Shown here: one piece after another, positions 54,227 through 62,470 of the stretch
Layout of the letters: every line of letters begins with the position of its first letter
How positions within the stretch are numbered: position 1 is the stretch's first letter
Assembly (NCBI GenBank): GCA_037893225.1
Contig: JAZGUH010000360.1
Span: 1,612,001-1,676,000 of the forward strand
From: Hippasteria phrygiana
Lineage: Eukaryota > Echinodermata > Asteroidea > Valvatida > Goniasteridae
Direction: 5' to 3'
DNA: 64,000 bases
Notes under the pieces: model-generated
Seen by the model: only the letters and a program-made list of their open reading frames with translations
Databases searched by the model: none
Told to the model about the DNA's origin: nothing
Translations under genes and position numbers: made by a program

Positions 54227-54686
54227 ATATTTTTCTTGTTCCGGCTTTTAGCTTAGGGGTAGCGCCAAGGTGGGATGCTTCAGCAAATAACCCATGCAAG
54301 TGGTAGGATTCTTCCTCGTCCGGTTCTTCTTGTAAATGCACTTTTATTTTGGAAGAATCATCAAAGCCGGGCTCTTTCTTCAATTTTGGAGGGCTAGGTG
54401 TTACCGATTCATATTTGGGGGTTTTATCGTACTCTTTCTTGGTCTCCAAAGTCACGGCCAGCGGTGCCATTCATTGTTTATTGAGGTTCAGGTACCGTTG
54501 CAATGTCTGGTGGTACAGCTTGATTTTATCGTCGTCTGACAGATTTTGTCGTTCCAGGAGCTCTCTCATCTCGGCATCCAAACCGTGTACAACGCGCGTG
54601 GTCGGTGTTTGTTCCAATCGTCTGGCCGATTGCAGCTTGGTTAGATTTTTTTGAGGGACCAGAACCATTTTCTTGGTGTACTCCAT
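54153..54686 (-). pseudogene. Broken Polinton ORF of unknown function, fused to the integrase remnant
   Basis: The ATG at 54,686 opens MEYTKKMVLVPQ. The conserved tail LSDDDKIKLYHQTLQRYLN ends at an in-frame TGA (54,471-54,473), and the same frame continues directly as MAPLAVTLETKK to 54,153. This looks like one gene with one nonsense change, possibly CGA to TGA. The second part is Lys/Glu/Pro-rich and apparently disordered. Its last 25 or so codons run out of frame over integrase sequence, so a deletion has removed its C-terminus and the 5' half of the integrase together. The KLYxxTLQRYL motif recurs in invertebrate Polinton proteins whose role is unknown to me. Confidence 0.6.
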
Positions 54687-54688
54687 GT

Positions 54689-55051
54689 TTATTTAAACAG
54701 CAATCCACCGAGGGCACTTAATACTGGAGTGAGTAAAGCACCCAGAAAACCCCCCTTCTGACGCAACACTTTCTTTTTCTTTTGAACACCAACTTTTTTA
54801 TTACCGAGAACTCGCAGGTGACGTTTATATTTTATTAATTTTTTCTTCTCGGATGGTTTGAGGGAAATATTACCGTTAAGGACGTTGAGGGCGCACTCAC
54901 ATACACAATGTATCAGTTCTTTGCTCGCCCCTTGGATCACTCCCTGGCGTTGTTTGTCGCTTCCCTTTGCCAGCACCTGCAGGTAGGGAGCGTTGTGATG
55001 CACACGCCTCGACATCTTCAAATGATTGCTAAGCAGCTTCGACTTTGTCAT
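54689..55051 (-). CDS. Basic Polinton protein with C-terminal amphipathic/hydrophobic tail
   Basis: A 120-residue intact frame whose ATG directly follows the ATPase stop (TAAATG). The N-terminal half is helical and contains HCVCECALNVLNGNI. The middle is Lys/Arg-rich (KKKLIKYKRHLR, KKKKVLRQK). The C-terminus is a glycine-initiated hydrophobic stretch, KGGFLGALLTPVLSALGGLLF. This basic region plus membrane-active tail is a recurrent small-ORF type in Polintons and adintoviruses. A virion core or membrane-disrupting role, as for adenovirus pVI/pX, is the usual guess. It is unbroken, unlike most of its neighbours. Confidence 0.65.
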   Translation of the reverse strand: MTKSKLLSNHLKMSRRVHHNAPYLQVLAKGSDKQRQGVIQGASKELIHCVCECALNVLNGNISLKPSEKKKLIKYKRHLRVLGNKKVGVQKKKKVLRQKGGFLGALLTPVLSALGGLLFK

Positions 55052-55696
55052 TTATACTTTTGGAGTATAAACAATGGGATATTCTTCCGGAAAAATATTC
55101 GTTCTAAGTCTCATATTTTCTTCGGTATCTGGTTTCAAATCGACAAAGAGGTAGCCGTAAGGGGCGGATGTCGCATCACGGTACGCCTCCATCATATACT
55201 TCATCTTTGTAGGGTACATCTGCCTCGCTAAGTGGGTAATTTGCGAAGCGTCTCTCGGATTTTTGAAGAGGACCATGTAATGAGCATTCAAACTAATAGT
55301 CCACATTTCCTTTCCCTTGTAAAATAAGTTTTGAAGTATAAGAATGACAGACAGGTTTCCATGGTGACTCCCCTTGGTGAACAATTCAGTGACTTTTGCA
55401 TTGTTACCGCTTTCTGACATGAGATCGTCTATCACAACCAGGTTTCTTTGACTTCGGTCCAAGGAGTTAAGTAAGTCATCGGGGTAGCCCTCCACAAATC
55501 GTATCTGAGGCACCAGACTAGCCAGATGGTCGTAAGCATCTTGATATTCCCCGTAGCACCAAATTATATTGTCAAGGGCTGGTTCAATGACACTGTTCCC
55601 CTGTGAAATAAGCAAGCGTTTTACAAACTGAGTTTTGCCGGAACCTGTTGGGCCCGCAATTACACTCGTAAAGGGATGTTTCAGTCGCGCATCCAT
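55052..55696 (-). CDS. A32-like (FtsK/HerA) genome-packaging ATPase of the Polinton
   Basis: A 214-residue intact protein beginning at an ATG. Walker A is GPTGSGKT at residues 15-22; Walker B is NLVVIDD at 85-91, followed by LMSES. A later conserved segment NLFYKGKEMWTISLNAHY corresponds to the sensor region of Polinton ATPases. The family is expected to pump DNA into capsids. Length is close to that of adintovirus/Polinton ATPases, so it appears complete. The stop abuts the ATG of the next small ORF, consistent with compact viral-style gene order. No mutation is visible. Confidence 0.88.
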   Translation of the reverse strand: MDARLKHPFTSVIAGPTGSGKTQFVKRLLISQGNSVIEPALDNIIWCYGEYQDAYDHLASLVPQIRFVEGYPDDLLNSLDRSQRNLVVIDDLMSESGNNAKVTELFTKGSHHGNLSVILILQNLFYKGKEMWTISLNAHYMVLFKNPRDASQITHLARQMYPTKMKYMMEAYRDATSAPYGYLFVDLKPDTEENMRLRTNIFPEEYPIVYTPKV

Positions 55697-55989
55697 CTAA
55701 GCAAATGGGACGTTATCCAAATGTTTACCCTTTTATACCCTATTCATAAAAGGAGCTTAACCCCCCCCCCCCTGAAAAAAATAAGAAAAACAAAATAATA
55801 ATAATAATAAATGCTGTAGGGACACTGAGATATGTTTCTCTTCTCTTTTTATTTTTATTTTCAACAGCTTGTCTTCAATTCTTTATTCTTTATTTTATTC
55901 GCCAAATTAAACAATCAAAATCAAATTTCAAACACTTTAAACATTAAATAATTTTCAAATCCAGTCAAATCAAACTTTAAATGGGATTC

Positions 55990-56262
55990 ATCATTGTACA
56001 CGGTTCAATCAAATCCAAACTTAAGTCAAATAATCATTGTACAGGGTTCAATCAAATGCAAACTTAAGGCAAATAATCATCATTGTACATGGTTCAATCA
56101 AATCAAACTTTAAATGGGATTCATCATTGTACACGGTTCAATCAAATACAAACTTAAGTCAAATAATCATTGTACATGGTTCAATCAAATGCAAACTTAA
56201 GTCAAAAAATCATTGTACAGGGTTCAATCAAATGCAAACTTAAGTCAAATAATCATTGTACA
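55990..56262. repeat. 43-46 bp tandem repeat, six copies
   Basis: GGTTCAATCAAAT recurs at about 56,002, 56,045, 56,091, 56,135, 56,178 and 56,221, each preceded by CATTGTACA and followed by AAACTTAAG or a variant. Spacings are 43, 46, 44, 43 and 43 bp. A seventh partial copy lies near 56,445. The short frame across it is a repeat artefact. Confidence 0.85.
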
Positions 56263-56498
56263 GTCCAACCCTGATAATAAGAGTACTGTTAATACAACAT
56301 CCTGCTTATAACAAGGAAACCAAAATAGGTCTTAAGTCTTTGTTTTTCTTTGTTTTCCATTACTGATAATACAAGGTACCTGTTATAACAAGGTAAATTG
56401 TAAAGTCCCAAGGACCTTGTTGTAAAGGTGTTTGATTGTACATGGTTCAATCAAATCCAAACTTAATACAACAAAAAGGTAAATCAAACTATGAAATT

Positions 56499-56545
56499 AA
56501 ATAAATAAATAAATAAATACATGAATAAATAAATAAATAAACAAA
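56499..56545. repeat. AAAT tetranucleotide microsatellite
   Basis: Imperfect (AAAT)n runs interrupted by ACATG near 56,520 and followed by an A-tract. It is simple-sequence DNA with no coding meaning. Confidence 0.85.
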
Positions 56546-56660
56546 GCAAAAATAATACTTAAAAAAAAAAAAATGTACAGGTAGGATAGTGGAAGTACGA
56601 TGTCAATTTGACCAAGCGACAGTTGTATGGGTTTTTTTTCTATCTGTTTTCCCCATATTT

Positions 56661-59600
56661 TTACAAATCGAGGTAAGTTGTGGTTCGGCCGTCATTTGCT
56701 ACTTTCCTCTTGGGGTATAGGTACGAGAAGGCTGTTTTTACTTGCTGGTATGTGTACATCCCCCCTCCTCTCGTGCGGAAACCGCGATTGACACCCGACC
56801 CAGAGACTTGCGTTCTTAAGACATCTAGGTACTTCTCTTTAGTAATTTCGTTAGTTCGCTTATTTAGCCCTTTGCAGCTTATTCTATTTTGCGCACCAAA
56901 ACAGAAGTAGGTTTTGCTACACAGTGACACAATTCCCTTCCCCTCCCACTCTACCTTAAACAACCCGGGGGTCCGTTTGTCATAGTCTCGATTTTCCGCA
57001 ATGTCGTCCCGGGGGAACCACAGGGATTTTTCGCATTCAAACTCGGCTTTTTCTCTTCTTTGACAATATCTTCAAAATTCTCGCTTGAAATGGCTAGATA
57101 AGCGGAATCCGTATCCATTTCACAAAACTCAAAGTCTGACGGATCCACAAACTTCAATAAGAAATCATAATAAAACTGTAGTATGCGGAGTTTTGCGAAT
57201 TGGTACACAAAAAACCCTATTTGTAGTGGAAGGTTGAGGTTCATTTTTCGTTTTTGCATGTCTACTTCGTAAATGCCTTCACCAAGATCATGTAACGCGC
57301 GAAAGTGTTTGTTTTTGACATACATTGGGGCGTCCCTATCTTTACATACTTTTACATTTAAATGTCTTCGTTGATTGGTTACCGTTTTGCCGTACGCGGA
57401 GTTTCCAAGAAGTTTCATGGTGTCCGCGAGAATGGAGTTTGAGGGGTCGCTATCCCCAGCCCTTCGTGCATCGCTTACTGCATTGCCAAAATCCCGGAAA
57501 CAATCCTTTTTCCCATACTGTATCACTTCATAAATGTGGTCTACCTTCAACCCATGTGATAAATACCATTGAAGTAATGGTGTGGCTAGTAAAATTCGAC
57601 TACCATGCATACTACCAATCAAACTTCTACGTGGTAATTTCAACAGGTCTTCTCTTTCTGCAAATTCCCTCATGTGTTCCCCAATGTCATCTCTAGATAT
57701 GTGTACGTTTTTGAAAATTGGTGGCATTTCAGCGAATGTTTCTTTTGTCGAGTCAGGGACATGTAAATCACATTCAACTAGACCAAAGAGACTCCCATCT
57801 CTAATGAATTCTAGGACTTGTTGCTGCGACATTTGTTTCCTTTCAAAGTGTGGGAGACGATATGAACGCAGAAAGCGTCTTAAATTTGGGTCACTTTCCT
57901 GACAAGTTTCCCACACACATTCTCGCATTTCAATCAAATTGTACCCCTGTTTCCTTATGTACTCAGAATTTGTCTCGGTTTCTTTCCGGAGTGTTTCGGA
58001 ACTAGCCTGTCTAACTTCGTTAAAATCACTCTTGTTGATGCGGCATTTATGCCCGTGCCAATAGCATCCCTGAAATTGTAGGACAGTGTTAGTCTCTTGA
58101 CAAAACCCATCAACCGGTAGTTTTCGCGAACCAATACGTTTTTCTGTCCCATTGAATTTGTGTACAATATGCACATTGTTTACTTTAGCTTCCCACTCAA
58201 GCCATTCGCATGCCATTGCTCCATACTTTTGGGCCCTAACCGGCTTAAAATTCTGATTTGCGTTTCGCCTTAACGTGCCGGTTGGCATATTCTGCATGAG
58301 CGCCCACAGATAAAGGGCATTGGCATCGAAGCCGATCATTTTCTTACACATTTTGGACCCGTTTCGGATATACGTTTGGTTTGCCTCGTGGTATCGATTA
58401 AAAGCAATCGAGGGCCCACCCACGATATTTTCTTTGATTTTGAAGTAGAGATCCTGATTTTTTTTGTCAATCAGAGAAAAGTACACATCAGGACCGAGGG
58501 TAAGGAACAAATATCTCAGAGAAAGGACAGGTACTGATATGGCGGATTTTGTCATGTCCATACCGCGTTCTGTGTAGAAATCAGTCATTTTTTGAAGCGC
58601 GGCAAGAAATGGAACAACATCTAAGTTATTATACCAAATGAGGAAATCCTTCATGTTTTGCATGTTTTTAGTTTTCCAGATTTCCTTGCAATGTGCATAG
58701 TCTTCCTGTGAGATGTTTGTGTTTTTGAGTTGGCTGTGGAACGCTTGGTGAGGGGGTAATTCTTTGCTTTCTAATTTGTCTAGGTTGTCTAGCCATTCGT
58801 ACGGAAAGAACCCTTTCTGTTGTGGGATATCGTAAGCCTTGAGAAATTTAGCGTAACTATAGCCAGGCGCAAGGTAGTTTGATACATCCAAAAATTTCAA
58901 ACGTTTGGTTTTTAGGGCCATATAGGAACTAGACCTCTTCACTATTGAAGGTCGTCCCTCTGGAGTTTCGAGTACAAGTGTCGCTAGATCAAATTGATAT
59001 CGTACTTACCGCTGTTGAAACCCAGCACTGGTAGTTCTCGCAAATAATCTTCAAGGTCCGCTTTGACTTGCTCGGCTGGGTGCTTCGATCGTCTCGGTGC
59101 TCTGGGTTCCCCTTCGTCGTCGTCGGTTGCGTCGATGAGCTGGTTGAGTTGATCGAAGACATCTTCATGTTTCTCAAGGAGAAGTGTGTAGGCAGCATCC
59201 GATATGCTGTGCAGGTGATCTACAACTTGATCTACCACATCGCTCGAACTCCCGGTGGTGACGAAGCATCGCGACTCCTCGAAACCGGGAACGTTGCTTG
59301 CAACGCTGCAACTTAGGACTTCATGTCGGTTTTCCCAAATCAGTCGTCTATTGTTCTGTCCCTGATTTGGCAGTTTCTGAAAATAGCATTCGAAGTCGTA
59401 GGTCGCTCGAAATGGGTAAATCGAGTGGTCGCGTGGCACTTGTACTCCAACATCGGTCAGTTTGTCAAATACTGTCTTTGGTAGACGGTAGGCACCCCCC
59501 GGAAACTTGTACGATACGTTAGCGTCACAGGTAAGTTCGTGTCTCTGTAGATTGAATGCTTTCTGGAAGCACTGTCCACATTTTCCGCACGCGAACGATT

Positions 59601-59889
59601 TGCTGTATTTGTTTATATCGTGTATATAGGAAAAATGTTCGCCGCATAGATTTAGACGCATCGTGGTAGGGAACCGGCGGTGAGAACGGCGCACAGGCTC
59701 AGCTTTCACTCTCCTTTCTCGGTTATCCAAATCTGCTACCGCCTCCTCCTCCTGATCCTCCGACTCTCTCGCGACTAGCGAATAAACTTGGATGTTAATT
59801 TCAAAAACTCGCTCCGCATCGGCGAGATCGTCGAGAGTGACCCCATCGGCACTCGGATTTCCGACCCCTTCCTGAAACAGGTGAAGCAA
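56661..59889 (-). pseudogene. Polinton protein-primed family B DNA polymerase, two frameshifts
   Basis: The polymerase is spread over three frames. 59,889-58,984 holds a Cys/His zinc finger (CGKCGQCF, RHELTC), exonuclease motif I in TYDFECYF and the segment GFNSGKYDINLI, then a stop. 58,942-56,951 (another frame, open upstream of its first Met to about 58,985) carries SSYMALKTKRLKFLDV (exonuclease region), GFDANALYLWA (polymerase motif A region), LLGNSAYGKT (motif B) and MDTDSAY (motif C). The true C-terminus (GLFKVEWEGKG, YFYPKRK-like YLYPKRK) is in a third frame ending at 56,661. Breaks lie near 58,980 and near 57,045. The combined length is about 1080 codons, near normal for the family. 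The 5' end is uncertain: the first listed codon is TTG and no upstream ATG in that frame is convincing, so the N-terminus may be truncated. Confidence 0.9.
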
Positions 59890-60971
59890 ATGTACACGTC
59901 GGTGACCAATTTTTGTTGTTGTTCACGTGTTTATACCCACGCTATAAGTATTTCGAAATGGGAAGCAGCGCAGGTTAAGAAAACAAAAAACAATTAATAA
60001 CTCAGGAAATGGGGATAAACAACCAAGCCAAGTGTTTTGAAATGGAATAAAAGACCAAACTGATGGCGTTGTGATACAGCGATATACTCCACGTAGTGAA
60101 ACCGTGATTTCTTCCCAATAAACAGTCTCACGCAGATAAAGAAAGAAATGCAGGATATAGGATAAACAACCAAGGCAAAATGCAGGAACTAGGATAAACA
60201 ACCAAAGCAAAATGCAGGAAATAAGATAAACAACCAAGTCAAAATGCAGGAAATGGTAAACACCCAAGTCAACACGAAGGCCATGGGAATAAACAAGATC
60301 TCGCGAACAACAAGGACGTGAATAAACTTGAAGAGGCGGATATGCGTGAGCAGTACGTTCATTTGTTACACTTGTTATACAACCACTCCTTGATTACCTA
60401 CATACGCGCATTACGCGCAGTTTGTTTTTTGTTTTGTTTTAAATAAAATGTTGATACTAACGTTAGACTATGAATTAAATAATTATATTAAAACAGACAT
60501 CATCAAATGAACACACTAAAGAATTTCTATTTGTTTTGTTTCCTCAATCATTTTATTAATTCGTTTGTTTGGTCAAACTTGGAACTTCACCACCTTAGAT
60601 GCACCAATTAGATACACTACAATTTCAACAATCATTTCTTTAGTCTTGGAACTTTATCCCCCCCAGCACATTAGCAACAACAATACCAATTACATGTACC
60701 TATTATATTAAATAGAAATGAAAATGGGAACTTTGTTATTAGCGACATCGACCATTTAGATCATTGGCTATGACTTAAACATTTTACAATCTGGAAACAA
60801 TTTATTCGGGTTACTAAAATGTCACTCTATGAGATCAACTGTATATTGAACAAGTTCAGTTGTGTAATTAAAAAACATTGAATAAAACGAAAGGACGATA
60901 TCTGATTGATCAGTCTTCCACTCATTCAAAATATCTACAATCGTTGAGTTTATCTCTGCGTTCGATTCAAA
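59890..60971. other. Non-coding interval upstream of PolB
   Basis: No protein-like frame is present except one created by the 32 bp tandem repeat at about 60,150-60,290. The rest is AT-rich unique sequence. It separates PolB from the Cys/His-rich exon. Confidence 0.55.
60150..60290. repeat. 32 bp tandem repeat (GATAAACAACCAAG units)
   Basis: GATAAACAACCAAG begins at 60,161, 60,193 and 60,225 (exact 32 bp steps), with a diverged copy near 60,256 and outlying relatives near 60,014 and 60,290. Each unit ends with AAAATGCAGGAA or a variant. The minus-strand 114-codon frame over it is low-complexity and not a gene. Confidence 0.85.
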
Positions 60972-61297
60972 TCATTCCCCCACGAACGAACCAGCGCCCA
61001 AAAGTGCAGCTACTGCATGAAATATAGGTAGGCCTTTGCCCGTGTCAAGCAACTGCATGGCTTCATGAAAGTGTTGGGGCAGAAAATCATTGAGGCAGCT
61101 CTCGGGCGTCATTCCGAAGAACAGGCACGCGTGGTCCCACTGACACGGCCAGTCCTCCTCGCATCCCTCGCAGCCCAGCTGTTCCTGCGCCCGGTAGACT
61201 AGGGTGAATATCTCGTCCGTGATGAGCTTGGTCAGAATTCGCTTGGTGAGTCTTCTCGCCCGTGCCCGCCGATCAACGATGCCCTGATTCGAGGAAT
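60972..61297 (-). CDS. Cys/His-rich protein exon of unknown function
   Basis: This frame codes for about 108 residues after a good splice acceptor: a pyrimidine-rich tract followed by CACACTACAG ending at 61,298. The frame continues upstream to 61,325 but has no ATG, so an exon is more likely than a free-standing gene. The N-terminus is basic (DRRARARRLTKR). The centre has a compact cluster C-x2-C-x5-C-x3-H-x-C (CEGCEEDWPCQWDHAC) that could bind zinc. The C-terminus is helical and hydrophobic (FHAVAALLGAG). It lies 64 bp past the PC4-domain stop on the same strand. I do not know its function; a similar Cys/His pattern beside PC4-domain ORFs in invertebrate mobile elements is a recollection, not checked. 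Confidence 0.55.
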
Positions 61298-61361
61298 CTG
61301 TAGTGTGTAGAAAAAGTATAGGCAATGTAAGTAGTGAGATACATACACTGGGAAGATCAAT

Positions 61362-61930
61362 TTAGACCATATCTATAGCCTCGCTGATTGCCTTGCATCG
61401 GTCGGCCAAATGCATCCATTCCCCGATCGTCAGGTTTATCCCCTTCTTTCCTGCCAGTAGTTTGGTTTTGTCCTCGTTGAAATAATATTCTCTGATGCTA
61501 ACGTACACATGACCCTTGAAACGCTTGACATAGACGTAACGCTCACCTCCAATGAGTTCTGGTCGTTCTCCTCCTGGTCGGGGTCTGGGCTGAACTTTCT
61601 CTTCTTGCCTTTTCCCTTCACGAACGGGGGCTGGGTGAAGTCCGCTGTACCGGAAAGCTCTGCCATGGCAGCTGCCAGCAAGCCCGGTGCGGGACCGGAG
61701 TTCGCCTGACTCTCCTCCTGTTGCGTTGGTTGGACGGTAGGTATGGACCACAGACTCTCTCGGGTGTAAATGTTGTAATAGTACGGTCTCTTCTCACTCG
61801 CACTGTAAGCTTCGCGCCAACCTCTTTTAACTTGGGCGTGAGTCAACTTCTTCACACTGTCAAACGGCCCCTTGGCCAAACCGCCAGTTGGAGAAGACGG
61901 ATGTACGCTCGGTCCTGGTACTGTATCCAT
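61362..61930 (-). pseudogene. WW-domain + PC4-domain protein, apparent frameshift between domains
   Basis: The start is the ATG at 61,930 (MDTVPGPS), about 95 bp downstream of a TATA box. A WW domain spans residues 35-66 (Trp38, YYYN at 50-53, Trp61, Pro64), which would bind proline-rich peptides. A basic patch KGKGKKRKF (likely NLS) and an acidic run follow. Frame 1 then leaves homology. A second frame encodes a PC4/SUB1-type single-stranded DNA-binding domain: YVYVKRFKGHVYVSIREYYF, then GKKGINLT, W and a C-terminal helix to 61,362. The switch lies near 61,555-61,580. It is either an inactivating indel, an unrecognised splice or programmed frameshifting. A GTGAGC donor-like site sits exactly there. 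PC4 is known for binding ssDNA in transcription and replication. A nuclear regulatory role is inferred. Confidence 0.65.
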
Positions 61931-62025
61931 CTTTGTTTTTTTCGTGATAAAATTTTGTTTCTTGCAGGGATGTGATATATTTAGTCGCTGGCACACGAAT
62001 GACAGCCAAAATTCAAAGACTCCGA

Positions 62026-62033
62026 CTTTTATA
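62026..62033 (-). promoter_or_regulatory. TATA box of the WW/PC4 gene
   Basis: On the minus strand TATAAAAG reads from 62,033 to 62,026, about 95 bp before the ATG at 61,930. A transcription start near 62,000 is expected. A CCAAT pentamer at 62,065-62,069 lies about 35 bp further upstream. Confidence 0.7.
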
Positions 62034-62169
62034 TTCTTCCCGACCTCTCCTGTTTATCAATCGACCAATCACAACGCAACATGCGTTTCAAGTTTTAACT
62101 TGTCCGGAGCACCCTCATTCGCATACAGTGTGTCCCATTGTTCTCTCCAGGCTTGCCCGATCTTGTCCG

Positions 62170-62240
62170 TGACGTCACACCTATGACGTCCTCTATCCAT
62201 CGATCCCTCTGGACATTTTCCGAGCCTGCCCGTGACGTCA
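62170..62240. promoter_or_regulatory. Cluster of CRE (CREB/ATF) sites
   Basis: Perfect palindromic TGACGTCA occurs at 62,170-62,177 and 62,233-62,240, with a near-match TGACGTCC at 62,184-62,191. Two full CREs within 71 bp are unlikely by chance in AT-rich DNA. They lie 140-210 bp upstream of the TATA box of the WW/PC4 gene. Confidence 0.72.
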
Positions 62241-62330
62241 TGTACCCCAGCCTCCTTCAGTTCCCGCGTCTACAATGTATATTTTTAGCAATCTCCCCTA
62301 CCCCATCCGTAAATTGTCAGTTTATATTAA

Positions 62331-62470
62331 TCAATCAGCAGCGAGAGGCATATTTAAATTAACCAATCAGCAACAAGCGGCATATTCAAATTAACCAATC
62401 AGCAGCGAGCGTCATATTTCAATTAACCAATCAGCAGCGAGCGACATATTTAAATTAACCAATCAGAATC
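62331..62470. promoter_or_regulatory. Five 32 bp repeats each carrying a CCAAT box
   Basis: AACCAATCAG occurs with CCAAT at 62,363, 62,395, 62,427 and 62,459, and a diverged TCAAT at 62,331. The steps are exactly 32 bp, about three turns of B-DNA, so all boxes face the same side. Units also include CATATTTAAATT and GCAGCGAGCG. AACCAATCAG fits the NF-Y consensus well. Together with the CREs and TATA box this forms a compact upstream enhancer-promoter. Confidence 0.78.

Larger units (their letters stand above)
55697..56660. other. AT-rich non-coding interval between ATPase and PolB
   Basis: No gene is seen. It contains a run of C near 55,760, an AAT run near 55,797, a 43-46 bp tandem repeat at 55,990-56,262, an AAAT microsatellite at about 56,499-56,545 and an A-tract near 56,562. 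A larger Polinton gene may once have been located here, but no capsid-like coding remnant is recognisable. Confidence 0.6.
52242..59889 (-). mobile_element. Decayed Polinton/Maverick (adintovirus-like) element
   Basis: Minus-strand genes for protein-primed PolB, an A32-like packaging ATPase, a chromodomain integrase and small virion-like proteins lie together with viral-style tight packing (stop and start codons abut at 55,052/55,051, with 2 bp between 54,689 and 54,686). This combination is diagnostic of Polintons. The coding span is about 7.6 kb, against 15-20 kb usual for the group. Major capsid protein and adenovirus-like protease are not seen, the integrase has lost its first half and PolB is in three frames. 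The given limits are the outermost recognised coding sequence; terminal inverted repeats were not found. The module at 60,972-62,470 may belong to the same element. Confidence 0.88.

Noticed and set aside
56037..56243. 68-codon plus-strand frame
   Set aside because: It is a translation of the 43-46 bp repeat.
59923..60267. 114-codon minus-strand frame rich in Leu/Phe/Cys resembling a membrane protein
   Set aside because: It is the translation of the 32 bp tandem repeat; the apparent hydrophobic segments are repeat copies.
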